In this document: positions 10,525 to 18,667 of the stretch, piece by piece
Numbering within the stretch: position 1 is the first letter of the stretch
Layout of the letters: each line of letters starts with the position of its first letter
Source: Streptomyces sp. HUAS MG91
GTDB lineage: Bacteria > Actinomycetota > Actinomycetes > Streptomycetales > Streptomycetaceae
Assembly (NCBI RefSeq): GCF_040529335.1
Contig: NZ_CP159534.1
Coordinates: forward strand, 5,332,001-5,396,000
Direction: 5' to 3'
Length of the DNA stretch: 64,000 nucleotides
The notes under the pieces: generated by a model
What the model saw: the letters and a program-made list of their open reading frames with translations, nothing else
Database searches by the model: none
Told to the model about the DNA's origin: nothing
Made by a program: the position numbers and the translations under genes

Positions 10525-12396
10525 GTGGCGCGCGACATCGCGGCTCCCCACTCCCGGCTCGACACAGCCCCTGTTTCCCAGGACCCCACCACCCTCCCGA
10601 CCAACCACAAGGAACTGATCTCGTGGGTCAACGAGATCGCCGAACTGACGCAACCGGACAGTGTGGTCTGGTGCGACGGCTCCGAGGCCGAGTACGAGCG
10701 CCTCGCGGACGAGCTCGTCGCCAAGGGAACGTTCCGCAAGCTCGACCCGACGCTGCGCCCGAACTCCTACTACGCCGCCTCCGACCCGACCGATGTCGCG
10801 CGGGTCGAGGACCGGACGTTCATCTGCTCCGAGAAGGAGGAGGACGCCGGCCCCACCAACCACTGGAAGGCCCCCGCCGAGATGCGGGAGATCTTCCGGG
10901 GCAACGAGGGCAACGGCGGCATCTTCCGCGGCTCGATGAAGGGCCGGACGATGTACGTCGTCCCGTTCTGCATGGGCCCGCTCGGCTCGCCGCTGTCCGC
11001 CATCGGCGTCGAGATCACCGATTCGGCCTACGTGGCCGTCTCCATGCGCACGATGACCCGGATGGGGCAGCCCGTCCTGGAGGAGCTCGGCGAGGACGGC
11101 TTCTTCGTCAAGGCCGTCCACACGCTCGGCGCCCCGCTGGCCGAGGGCGAGGCCGACGTGGCCTGGCCGTGCAACAGCACCAAGTACATCTCGCACTTCC
11201 CCGAGGACCGCGAGATCTGGTCCTACGGCTCCGGCTACGGCGGCAACGCCCTGCTGGGCAAGAAGTGCTACGCGCTGCGCATCGCCTCGGTGATGGCGCG
11301 GGACGAGGGCTGGCTCGCCGAGCACATGCTCATCCTCAAGCTGACCCCGCCGCAGGGCGAGCCGAAGTACGTCGCCGCCGCGTTCCCGTCGGCGTGCGGC
11401 AAGACCAACCTCGCGATGCTGGAGCCCACGATCTCCGGCTGGACCGTCGAGACGATCGGTGACGACATCGCCTGGATGCGGTTCGGCGAGGACGGCCGGC
11501 TCTACGCGATCAACCCCGAGGCCGGTTTCTTCGGCGTCGCGCCCGGCACCGGCGAGCACACCAACGCCAACGCGATGAAGACCCTGTGGGGCAACTCGGT
11601 CTTCACGAACGTCGCCCTCACCGACGACAACGACGTCTGGTGGGAGGGGATGACCGAGGAGACCCCGGCGCACCTCACCGACTGGAAGGGCAACTCCTGG
11701 ACGCCCGAGTCCGGCGTCCCGGCCGCGCACCCCAACGCCCGCTTCACCACCCCCGCCGCCCAGTGCCCGATCATCGCGCCCGAGTGGGAGGACCCGAAGG
11801 GCGTGCCGATCTCGGCGATCCTCTTCGGCGGCCGCCGCGCCTCGGCGGTGCCTCTGGTCACCGAGTCGTTCGACTGGAACCACGGCGTCTTCCTCGGCGC
11901 GAACGTGGCCTCCGAGAAGACGGCCGCGGCCGAGGGCAAGGTCGGCGAGCTGCGCCGCGACCCCTTCGCGATGCTGCCGTTCTGCGGCTACAACATGGGC
12001 GACTACATGGCCCACTGGGTGAACGTCGCGAAGGACAAGGACGCCGCCAAGCTGCCGAAGATCTACTACGTCAACTGGTTCCGCAAGGACGCGGACGGGC
12101 GCTTCGTGTGGCCCGGGTTCGGTGAGAACTCCCGCGTCCTGAAGTGGATCGTGGACCGCCTCGACGGTCGGGCGGACGGTGTCGAGACCCCGATCGGCAT
12201 TCTCCCGACGAAGGAGTCCCTGGACACGGACGGCCTCCGGATGGCCGACGCGGACCTGGAGTTCCTGCTCACCGTCGACAAGGAGGTCTGGCGCGAGGAG
12301 GCGTCTCTCGTCCCGGCCCACCTGAACACGTTCGGCACTCACACGCCGGCCGAGTTGTGGGCCGAGTACCACAAGCTGGTGGAGCGCCTCGGCTAG
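10525..12396 (+). CDS. pckG: Phosphoenolpyruvate carboxykinase (GTP)
   Basis: 623 residues, slightly longer than the usual 600-610 of the GTP-dependent family. The enzyme converts oxaloacetate plus GTP to phosphoenolpyruvate, CO2 and GDP, the entry step of gluconeogenesis. Key motifs are [13 protein letters not shown] (P-loop with the reactive Cys, about 290-302), [21 protein letters not shown] (metal and substrate site), and the guanine-binding stretch [14 protein letters not shown] followed by VNWFRKD. The start is GTG at 10525, supported by AGGAG at 10515-10519. An intrinsic terminator follows within 15 bases, so it is monocistronic. The long 5' region holds two related inverted repeats that may control it. 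Confidence 0.97.
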   Translation: MARDIAAPHSRLDTAPVSQDPTTLPTNHKELISWVNEIAELTQPDSVVWCDGSEAEYERLADELVAKGTFRKLDPTLRPNSYYAASDPTDVARVEDRTFICSEKEEDAGPTNHWKAPAEMREIFRGNEGNGGIFRGSMKGRTMYVVPFCMGPLGSPLSAIGVEITDSAYVAVSMRTMTRMGQPVLEELGEDGFFVKAVHTLGAPLAEGEADVAWPCNSTKYISHFPEDREIWSYGSGYGGNALLGKKCYALRIASVMARDEGWLAEHMLILKLTPPQGEPKYVAAAFPSACGKTNLAMLEPTISGWTVETIGDDIAWMRFGEDGRLYAINPEAGFFGVAPGTGEHTNANAMKTLWGNSVFTNVALTDDNDVWWEGMTEETPAHLTDWKGNSWTPESGVPAAHPNARFTTPAAQCPIIAPEWEDPKGVPISAILFGGRRASAVPLVTESFDWNHGVFLGANVASEKTAAAEGKVGELRRDPFAMLPFCGYNMGDYMAHWVNVAKDKDAAKLPKIYYVNWFRKDADGRFVWPGFGENSRVLKWIVDRLDGRADGVETPIGILPTKESLDTDGLRMADADLEFLLTVDKEVWREEASLVPAHLNTFGTHTPAELWAEYHKLVERLG

Positions 12397-12409
12397 CCCG
12401 GACCTGATC

Positions 12410-12441
12410 AAGCCCCCTGCACAACGGCGTGCGGGGGGCTT
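12410..12441 (+). terminator. Terminator of pckG
   Basis: AAGCCCCCTGCAC pairs with GTGCGGGGGGCTT (one G-U pair) across a 6-base loop, starting 14 bases after the pckG stop. There is no long U tract, as is common in Streptomyces. Confidence 0.8.
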
Positions 12442-12473
12442 GTTCGCGCCTTGGAGGGGGTGCGCGGACCGCG

Positions 12474-12914
12474 TCAGGCGGCGACGAGCCTGTGTGCCTC
12501 CATGCGCTGCGCGGCCAGGATCGCGGCGGCCGTGTCGGCGCGGGACGCGGCGACGACCAGGGCGCGCCCCGCGAGGGCGTGCGCCCGCTGGTGCAGCGCG
12601 TCGAGGTGCGGCTCGTGGATCGCGGCGGCCACGGCCGAACGGACCGGCGGGCGCCCGCCGCGCAGGCGCGCGATCTGGGCGGCCAGCTCCTCGGCCGCCC
12701 GGTCGAGGTCCGGATCTCCGGCGGCGAGCCGGATCTCGTCGGTCACCGCGAGCAGCGCGGACAGGTGCCCGGCGAGCTGGATGTCCAGCTCCTCCTCGCG
12801 GGAGCGGTGCGGGAAGGCGTCGTGGTCGGCCGCCAGCGTGTGGACCGACTTGGTGCGGATCGGCTCGTACATGGAGGCCTCCAGGCAGCGAAGGGTGCTT
12901 ATCTTGGTTTCCAT
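12474..12914 (-). CDS. Unknown soluble helical protein
   Basis: 146 residues, almost entirely helical by composition, with regularly spaced Ala/Leu/Arg and acidic stretches (SREEELDIQLAGHL, RAAEELAAQIARLRGG). It has no membrane segment, cysteine pair or catalytic motif. I do not recognise the family. An AAGG ribosome site precedes ATG 12914; an internal in-frame ATG at about 12872 (MYEPIRTKS) is a possible alternative start. A perfect inverted repeat CTTAGA-N5-TCTAAG lies directly upstream, within the expected promoter, suggesting tight regulation, perhaps by a MarR-type protein. It is convergent with pckG. Confidence 0.65.
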   Translation of the reverse strand: METKISTLRCLEASMYEPIRTKSVHTLAADHDAFPHRSREEELDIQLAGHLSALLAVTDEIRLAAGDPDLDRAAEELAAQIARLRGGRPPVRSAVAAAIHEPHLDALHQRAHALAGRALVVAASRADTAAAILAAQRMEAHRLVAA

Positions 12915-12919
12915 CGTAC

Positions 12920-12936
12920 CTTAGAAGCTGTCTAAG
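12920..12936. promoter_or_regulatory. Perfect inverted repeat at the promoter of the unknown protein
   Basis: CTTAGA-AGCTG-TCTAAG has perfect 6-base arms and a 5-base spacer, 6-22 bases upstream of the ATG of the minus-strand gene. Its size and symmetry match MarR- or TetR-type operators. No regulator gene lies beside it. Confidence 0.5.
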
Positions 12937-12971
12937 TTAGAACTTGCCCAAAGAAAGCCGGGATCCGTGTC

Positions 12972-14183
12972 TCACGGCTGGCTGTAGCCGTCCAGGAAGG
13001 TCCCGATCCGGGTCACCGCCTCCGTCAGCTGCTGCGCCGAGGGCAGGGTGACCACGCGGAAGTGGTCGGGCTCGGGCCAGTTGAAGCCCGTGCCGTGGAC
13101 GACCATGATCTTCTCGGCGCGCAGCAGGTCGAGCACCATCTGCCGGTCGTCCTTGACCTTGAACACCTTGGGGTCCAGGCGCGGGAAGAGGTACAGGGCG
13201 CCCTTGGGCTTCACGCAGGTCACGCCGGGGATCTGCGTCAGCAGGTCGTACGCGACGTCGCGCTGTTCCTTCAGCCGGCCGCCCGGCAGCACCAGATCGC
13301 TGATCGTCTGGCGGCCGGTGAGCGCGGCGACCACCCCGTGCTGACCCGGCATGTTCGCGCACAGGCGCATGTTCGCGAGGATCGTCAGGCCCTCGATGTA
13401 GGACTCGGCGTGCGTGCGCGGGCCGGAGACGGCCATCCAGCCGACGCGGTAACCGGCGACGCGGTACGCCTTCGACATGCCGTTGAAGGTGAGCGTCATG
13501 ACGTCCGGGGCGATGGCCGCCGTCGGGGTGTGCGTCGCCCCGTCGTAGAGGATCTTGTCGTAGATCTCGTCGGAGCAGACGAGCAGGTTGTGGCGGCGCG
13601 CGATGTCGGTGAGGCCGCGCAGCATCTCGTCGCTGTAGACCGCGCCGGTGGGGTTGTTCGGGTTGATGACGACGATCGCCTTGGTGCGGTCGGTCACCTT
13701 GCGCTCGATGTCGGCGAGGTCCGGCATCCAGTCGGCCTGCTCGTCGCAGCGGTAGTGCACGGCCGTGCCGCCGGAGAGCGAGACGGCCGCCGTCCACAGC
13801 GGGTAGTCGGGGGCGGGGACCAGCACCTCGTCGCCGTCGTCGAGGAGGGCCTGCATCGCCATCACGATCAGCTCGGAGACGCCGTTGCCGATGAAGACGT
13901 GCTCGACGTCGGTCTCCACGCCGAGGGTCTGGTAGTGCATCATCACCGCGCGGCGGGCGGCGAGCAGGCCCTTGGCGTCGCCGTAGCCGTGGGCGTCGCC
14001 GAGGTTGCGGAGCATGTCCTCCAGGATCTCCGGCGGGCATTCGAAGCCGAACGCCGCCGGGTTCCCTGTGTTCAGTTTCAGGATCCGGTGCCCCGCCGCT
14101 TCCAGCCGCATCGCCTCCTCGAGCACCGGGCCCCGGATCTCGTAGCAGACGTTGGCGAGCTTGGTCGACTGGATGAGCTGCAT
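12972..14183 (-). CDS. alaA: Alanine-synthesising aminotransferase (glutamate-pyruvate), AlaA type
   Basis: 403 residues, a fold-type I PLP aminotransferase. The N terminus KLANVCYEIRGPVLEEA, together with NTGNPAAFGF, GNGVSELIVMAMQALL, PAPDYPLWTAAVSLSGG and SDEIYDKILYDGA, closely matches enterobacterial AlaA (YfbQ), whose reaction is pyruvate plus glutamate to alanine plus 2-oxoglutarate. The PLP lysine is in FNGMSKAYRVAGYRVGWM (about residue 240). INPNNPTG is the other cofactor site. The start ATG is unambiguous because the family begins at this point. It is monocistronic by appearance; the gene downstream on the same strand is the unknown helical protein, 57 bases away with its own promoter-like repeat. 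Confidence 0.9.
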   Translation of the reverse strand: MQLIQSTKLANVCYEIRGPVLEEAMRLEAAGHRILKLNTGNPAAFGFECPPEILEDMLRNLGDAHGYGDAKGLLAARRAVMMHYQTLGVETDVEHVFIGNGVSELIVMAMQALLDDGDEVLVPAPDYPLWTAAVSLSGGTAVHYRCDEQADWMPDLADIERKVTDRTKAIVVINPNNPTGAVYSDEMLRGLTDIARRHNLLVCSDEIYDKILYDGATHTPTAAIAPDVMTLTFNGMSKAYRVAGYRVGWMAVSGPRTHAESYIEGLTILANMRLCANMPGQHGVVAALTGRQTISDLVLPGGRLKEQRDVAYDLLTQIPGVTCVKPKGALYLFPRLDPKVFKVKDDRQMVLDLLRAEKIMVVHGTGFNWPEPDHFRVVTLPSAQQLTEAVTRIGTFLDGYSQP

Positions 14184-14286
14184 GCTCAGACTTTACGGCG
14201 GTGTTTCGACCGGGCGCGCGCCGTTCGCGTCACCTGCGGCAGGGGCACTTCGGATGCGGTGGCACGGGGTGCCGGGTGTCTTCGGA

Positions 14287-14955
14287 TTACGGGGTGGCGG
14301 GTCCGGCGGGGCTTTGAACGAGCTGGTCGCGCGGCCGGGTGAGATGGGCCACTGACGGGTCCTCGGCGGCCGCCCCGGCGAGGATCGCCCGCTCGGCCGG
14401 GGTCGCCTGCCCGATCCACTCCGGGGCCAGGGCCGCGTACGTGGTGACGTCGTGCCAGGCGCCCTGGGTGTGGAAGAGGCCGCGCAGGGTGGCCTCCGGG
14501 TGCAGGCCCGCCGCGAGCATGATGTCCCGCATCCGGGTGTGGTCGGCGCGGTGGCCCGCCCAGATCCGGTGCAGCCCGAGCCGGCCGAAGCCGTGGGCCA
14601 TGAGCAGCCGGCCCGCCTCGTGGCCGTGCCCGCGCACCGGAGCGCCCGGCAGCAGGACCAGGCTCGTCAGCATGGCGTTGCGGCCGTACTCCTCGACGAG
14701 CAGCCCCATCATGCCGACCATCGTGTCGTCGCCCGGCGCGCACACGGCCATCGTGTGCTTGCGGCGCGGATGGGCGAAGGGCTGGGTCAGGCACTGCACG
14801 AAGGCGTCCTGCGCCTGCCGGGCGTCCATCCGGTCGATGCCGAGATAGCGGGTCAGGACCCGGTGGGTGTGGATGCGTTCGAACGGGGCGAGGTCGGTGG
14901 GGCGCAGCTCGCGCAGCCAGAGCCGGTGGCCGTGGAGTTCGGGCAGCTGGTTCAC
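14287..14955 (-). CDS. GNAT-family acetyltransferase, translationally coupled to the ThiF-like gene
   Basis: 222 residues. The order LRELRPTDLAPFERI, then VGMMGLLVEEYGRNAMLTSLVLLPG, then RGHGHEAGRLLMAHGFGRLGLHRIW resembles RimJ/RimL-type GNAT N-acetyltransferases, in which RGxGxxAxxxL is the acetyl-CoA pyrophosphate loop. The start is GTG 14955, whose GTGA overlaps the stop of the upstream ThiF-like gene, so the two are translationally coupled. The target is unknown. Co-expression with an adenylating enzyme suggests the two modify the same substrate, which is inference. The last 35 residues are a non-conserved tail. Confidence 0.8.
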   Translation of the reverse strand: MNQLPELHGHRLWLRELRPTDLAPFERIHTHRVLTRYLGIDRMDARQAQDAFVQCLTQPFAHPRRKHTMAVCAPGDDTMVGMMGLLVEEYGRNAMLTSLVLLPGAPVRGHGHEAGRLLMAHGFGRLGLHRIWAGHRADHTRMRDIMLAAGLHPEATLRGLFHTQGAWHDVTTYAALAPEWIGQATPAERAILAGAAAEDPSVAHLTRPRDQLVQSPAGPATP

Positions 14956-16109
14956 GCGGCGGCTCCCGCCGTCGCGCGGCCGATGAGCCGCTCCAGGTCC
15001 ACGTAGTAGCGGCCCGACGCGACCGGTTCGCCCAGCAGGATCCGGCGGGCGGTGTCGGTGACCAGGGCGCCGCCGAGCGCCACCCCGCTGGCCAGCTGCG
15101 GCCAGCTGGACAGGGTGCTGCCGATCCGGCGCAGGGCGTCGGTCATGGCGGGGCTCAGGTTCTCCTCGTCGCAGACGTCGAGGAGGTGGGCGAGCGCGTC
15201 CGCCGGGGCGAGGCCGCGCACCTGGGCCGCCGTCAGGCCGCCGCCGCGGCCGTGGAAGAGCGGGCGGTCCGGCTCCAGGTCGAAGCGTTCGACGTCGAGC
15301 AGCCCGCGGTCGTTGGCGTCCATCAGGACGGGGACGCGGCGGGCCCGGGCGTGCTCGCGCACGGCCGTCTTCACCCAGGGGGTGTCGCACTCCTCCACGA
15401 GCAGGTCAAGGGCCTGCTCACCGGCGCCGACGAACGCGCCCACGCTGTCCTCGGTCAGCCCCTCGGGCCACAGCTCGATGTCGAGGTAGGGGTCGGTCTC
15501 GTACATCTGGCGGGCGCACAGCACCGACTTGGCGAGGCCGAGGTCGTGCACGCCGGCCCGCAGCCGGTTGAGGTTGCTCAGGCCGATGTCGTCGAAGTCG
15601 GCCAGCCGGAACGATCCTCCGACGCCCTCCATGGCGCAGGTCAGCGCCGCGCTGTTGCCCACGGACAGGCCGACCACGCCGATCCTGCGGGTCCGCAGGC
15701 GCTCCTGCTCGGCGCCGGTGATCTTGTCCCGGTTGCGGTCGGTGCGCACCCGGCGGAACTCCCGCTCGGGCAGCACGCGGACGAGCCGGCCCGACCACGG
15801 GTACCAGACCCAGGTGCCGTACCGGCGCGGGTCGGTGCCGTCGAGCAGTTCGGCGACGGCGGCGTCGAACGCGGGCCCGGCCGGGGCGTCGCCGGGGCGC
15901 AGGCAGCGCACGAGTTCGGCGAGCTGGTCCGCGAGCCGGTCGTGCGTCTCGCGTACGTCGCCGCAGGCGCGCAGGGAGTCGAGGCGGGCCCGGTCATCGG
16001 GATCGACGGGACGCAGCAGGACGGGGCGCCAGGGGGCCGGGGCGGCCGGGGTGTCCGGCGCTCCTCGCAGACCTGCGCGGAGAGTGACGGAGGGGGCGGA
16101 ATTGATCAC
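14952..16109 (-). CDS. ThiF/E1-like adenylyltransferase (Rv1355c-like)
   Basis: About 385 residues. An N-terminal region of about 125 residues is followed by a ThiF/MoeB/E1 Rossmann domain: RIGVVGLSVGNSAAL (nucleotide-binding GxGxxG variant), LADFDDIGLSNLNRL (the D..N..R motif), then LLVEECDTPWVKTAVREHA. E1-like enzymes adenylate a C-terminal carboxylate or a peptide. The usual CxxC zinc pairs are not seen. It resembles the mycobacterial Rv1355c group, which is often linked to nitroreductase domains; none is present here. The start is uncertain: GTG 16109 is used, but no good ribosome site is visible and the frame stays open to 16202. It forms a coupled pair with the downstream GNAT gene. Confidence 0.7.
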   Translation of the reverse strand: MINSAPSVTLRAGLRGAPDTPAAPAPWRPVLLRPVDPDDRARLDSLRACGDVRETHDRLADQLAELVRCLRPGDAPAGPAFDAAVAELLDGTDPRRYGTWVWYPWSGRLVRVLPEREFRRVRTDRNRDKITGAEQERLRTRRIGVVGLSVGNSAALTCAMEGVGGSFRLADFDDIGLSNLNRLRAGVHDLGLAKSVLCARQMYETDPYLDIELWPEGLTEDSVGAFVGAGEQALDLLVEECDTPWVKTAVREHARARRVPVLMDANDRGLLDVERFDLEPDRPLFHGRGGGLTAAQVRGLAPADALAHLLDVCDEENLSPAMTDALRRIGSTLSSWPQLASGVALGGALVTDTARRILLGEPVASGRYYVDLERLIGRATAGAAA

Positions 16110-16209
16110 AGTCGGTGAAATTAGCAGCGCGAAGGGGTGCGATGGGGGCGCGCAAGGGTTTTGCGCTACGGGAAAACATGAACGATTCGTACCCTGAAAC
16201 ATCTGTCGT

Positions 16210-16225
16210 TCGAGCGAATGTTCGA
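16210..16225. promoter_or_regulatory. Near-consensus actinobacterial SOS (LexA) box upstream of alkB
   Basis: TCGAGC-GAAT-GTTCGA differs by one base from TCGAAC-N4-GTTCGA, the LexA site of Streptomyces and mycobacteria. It lies 21-37 bases before the alkB start codon, where a repressor would block transcription. The flanking T and A extend the dyad to 18 bases. Confidence 0.65.
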
Positions 16226-16246
16226 ATAGGGCGGTACGGTGGGGTC

Positions 16247-16882
16247 ATGAGTCGGGTGAGTCAGGTGCTTCAGGGGTCGCTCTTCGATCAGGCCGAGGAG
16301 ATCGGGCCCGGCCCGCTCGCCGGTGTGCGGCGGACCGTGCTCGGGGCCGGCGCCTGGATCGACGTCCTGCCCGGCTGGCTGCGCGGCGCCGACGCGCTGT
16401 ACGAGCGGCTGGCCGGGGACGTGCCCTGGCAGGCCGAGCGGCGGCAGATGTACGAGCGGATGGTCGACGTGCCGCGGCTGCTGAAGTTCTACGGCGCCGG
16501 GCGGGAGCTTCCGCATCCGGCGCTCGGCGCGGCCCGTGACGCGCTGTCCGCGCACTACGCGGAGGAGCTGGGCGAGCCGTTCACCACCGCCGGGCTCTGC
16601 TTCTACCGCGACGGGCGGGACAGTGTCGCCTGGCACGGCGACCGGATCGGGCGCGGTGCCCGCGAGGACACCATGGTCGCCATCGTCTCCGTCGGGGCAC
16701 CGCGGGACCTTGTGCTGCGGCCCGTGGGAGGCGGTCCCTCGGTACGGCGTGCGCTGGGGCACGGGGATCTCATCGTGATGGGCGGGTCCTGCCAGCGGAC
16801 CTGGGAACACGCCATCCCGAAGTCGGCCCGGGCGGTGGGGCCCCGGATCAGTGTGCAGTTCCGGCCGAGCGGGGTTCGGTGA
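16247..16882 (+). CDS. alkB: AlkB-type alpha-ketoglutarate-dependent DNA dealkylase
   Basis: 211 residues of the Fe(II)/2-oxoglutarate dioxygenase family that removes methyl lesions such as 1-methyladenine from DNA. The iron ligands are seen in VAWHGDRIG (HxD) and RTWEHAIPKS (distal His), and the 2-oxoglutarate arginines in GPRISVQFRP. FYRDGRDSVAWH and SVGAPRDLVLRP are family signatures. The start ATG 16247 is preceded by GGTGGGG. A near-consensus SOS box sits at the promoter, suggesting LexA control. It is divergent from the ThiF-like gene; nothing else appears to share the transcript. Confidence 0.9.
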   Translation: MSRVSQVLQGSLFDQAEEIGPGPLAGVRRTVLGAGAWIDVLPGWLRGADALYERLAGDVPWQAERRQMYERMVDVPRLLKFYGAGRELPHPALGAARDALSAHYAEELGEPFTTAGLCFYRDGRDSVAWHGDRIGRGAREDTMVAIVSVGAPRDLVLRPVGGGPSVRRALGHGDLIVMGGSCQRTWEHAIPKSARAVGPRISVQFRPSGVR

Positions 16883-16891
16883 CGGGTGCGT

Positions 16892-16920
16892 CGCGGGGAA
16901 CTGCGCGGCCAGCCCCCACC
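16892..16920. repeat. Copy of the interspersed Streptomyces palindromic element (half unit)
   Basis: The sequence CGCGGGGAACTGCGCGGCC followed by AGCCCCCACC is the reverse-oriented half of the element found repeatedly at gene ends in this window. It lies between the convergent alkB and deacylase genes. Confidence 0.7.
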
Positions 16921-16925
16921 GGGGG

Positions 16926-18536
16926 TCAGACGGATGACGGACCAGGGGTGCGGCGCACCGAGCGGCCGGCGAGGACGTCGGTGCGGCGGCCGTCCTCGAT
17001 GACCGGCTTGCCGTCGATGAAGACGTGCGGGATGCCGACCGGCAAGGTGCGGGGCGACTCGAACGTCGAGCCCGCCGCCACCGTCTCCGGGTCGAACAGC
17101 ACCAGATCGGCGCGGTAGCCCTCGCGGATCAGCCCACGGTCGGGAAGCCGCAACCGCGCTGCCGGCCGGGACGTGAGGTGCGCGACCGTCTCCTCCAGGG
17201 AGAGCACACCCAGATCGCGGGCGTAGTGGCCGAGGTAGTGCGGAAACGTGCCGTACGCCCGCGGATGCGGCTTCGTCCCCTGGAGGATGCCGTCGCTGCC
17301 GCCCGTGTGCACCGGGTGCCGCATGATCGCGCGGACGTTCTCCTCGTGCCCCACGTGCTGGAGGATCGTCGAGCCGAGGCTGTCCTCCAGGAGGAGCCGG
17401 CGGGCGGTGACCCAGGGGGTCTCGCCGCGCTCGGCGGCCGACTCGGCGACCGTCTTGCCGACGTAGGAGGCGAGCGCGGGGTTCGTCGTCCCCGAGATCT
17501 CGATGCGGTCCCACTCGATCGGTACGCCGTGACAGCCGTCGGAGCCGATCTCCTCGACGTGCTCGCGGATCCGCTCGGACGCCGCGTCGTCGCGCAGCCG
17601 GGCGAGGGTGGCGTCCGGGCCGCCCTCGTTGGCCCAGCTCGGCAGCATCGCCACGAGCGTGGTGGCGCCCGGCGTGTACGGATACGTGTCCAGGCTGATG
17701 TCGGCGCCGGCCGCGATCGCCTCGTCGAGGAGGGCGAGGAGGTCCACTCCCTTGCCCTTGTTCACGCCGAAGTTCATGGTGGCGTGCGCCAGATGGAGGG
17801 CGCAGCCCGCGGTGCGGGTCAGCTCGACCATCTCGCGGTACGCGTCGAGCGCGCCGGCTCCGTAACTGCGGTGGTGGGGGCAGTAGTAGCCGTCGTACGC
17901 GGCCACCGTGCGGCACAGTTCGGTGAGTTCGGCGTCCTTGGCGTACATGCCGGGGGTGTAGGTGAGGCCCGACGACATGCCGACGGCGCCCTGTTCCAGG
18001 CCCTCGGCGACGAGGCGCCTCATGTGGTCCAGCTCGGCGTCGGTGGCGTCGCGGTCGTCCCAGCCGACCGCGTACATCCGGACCGTGCCCTGGGGGATGA
18101 GGTAGGCGGCGTTCACGGCGATGCCCCGGTCGAGGCGGTCCAGGTACTCGCCGACGGTGCGCCAGTCGAAGTCGATGTCGCTGCCGTCGCCGTTCCAGCC
18201 CGCGATGCTCCTGCGGACCTCCGCGAGGGTGCGGTCGTCCACCGGGGCGTAGGACAGGCCGTCCTGGCCGAGGACTTCCAGGGTGACGCCCTGGGCGGCC
18301 TTCGCGCTGTGGTCCGGGTCGCGGAGCAGGGCGAGGTCGCTGTGGGCGTGCATGTCGATGAAGCCGGGGCTCAGGGCGAGGTCCTGGCCGTCCAGGGTTC
18401 GGGTCGCCGTGGGGCGGGGGCCTTCGCCGGGGCGGTGGATCTCGGCGATGCGGCCGTTGTCCATCGCCACGTCCGCGCGGTAGGAGGCTCCGCCGGTGCC
18501 GTCGATCACTCGGGTGTTCTTGATGACCAGGTCCAT
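16926..18536 (-). CDS. N-acyl-D-amino-acid deacylase (D-aminoacylase family); candidate N-acetylglucosaminate deacetylase
   Basis: 536 residues, an amidohydrolase-superfamily TIM barrel with the usual outer beta sandwich (DLVIKNTRVIDGTGG at the N terminus). The metal site shows PGFIDMHAHSDLALL (HxH, about 63-77), YYCPHHRSYGAG, CALHLAHATMNFG and the catalytic Asp in HTGGSDGILQG, followed by KPHPRAYGTFPHYLG. Characterised relatives hydrolyse N-acyl-D-amino acids to a carboxylate plus a D-amino acid. The neighbours (a D-threonine-aldolase-fold PLP enzyme, RidA, KDG kinase and GntP) make N-acetyl-D-glucosaminate the most coherent substrate, which is inference. The start ATG 18536 has a GAGG ribosome site. 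It follows the PLP enzyme gene, with an interspersed palindrome between them. Confidence 0.88.
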   Translation of the reverse strand: MDLVIKNTRVIDGTGGASYRADVAMDNGRIAEIHRPGEGPRPTATRTLDGQDLALSPGFIDMHAHSDLALLRDPDHSAKAAQGVTLEVLGQDGLSYAPVDDRTLAEVRRSIAGWNGDGSDIDFDWRTVGEYLDRLDRGIAVNAAYLIPQGTVRMYAVGWDDRDATDAELDHMRRLVAEGLEQGAVGMSSGLTYTPGMYAKDAELTELCRTVAAYDGYYCPHHRSYGAGALDAYREMVELTRTAGCALHLAHATMNFGVNKGKGVDLLALLDEAIAAGADISLDTYPYTPGATTLVAMLPSWANEGGPDATLARLRDDAASERIREHVEEIGSDGCHGVPIEWDRIEISGTTNPALASYVGKTVAESAAERGETPWVTARRLLLEDSLGSTILQHVGHEENVRAIMRHPVHTGGSDGILQGTKPHPRAYGTFPHYLGHYARDLGVLSLEETVAHLTSRPAARLRLPDRGLIREGYRADLVLFDPETVAAGSTFESPRTLPVGIPHVFIDGKPVIEDGRRTDVLAGRSVRRTPGPSSV

Positions 18537-18601
18537 AGGGGGAGCCTCTCGTCTGCCGGGTTGTTGTCGCGTTGTCGGGTGCGGGCCGCGCCGTGGCCGC
18601 T

Positions 18602-18657
18602 CGCGCAGTTCCCCGCGCCCCTGAAGCGAGCTGCGCTCGCCCCGGGGCGCGGGGAAC
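18602..18657. repeat. Interspersed palindromic element, full unit
   Basis: GTTCCCCGCGCCCC (18608-18621) pairs with GGGGCGCGGGGAAC (18644-18657) across a 22-base loop that itself contains GCGAG/CTCGC arms. It stands between two same-strand genes and may act as terminator, attenuator or mRNA stabiliser between the PLP enzyme and the deacylase. Confidence 0.75.
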
Positions 18658-18667
18658 GAGGTGCGGC

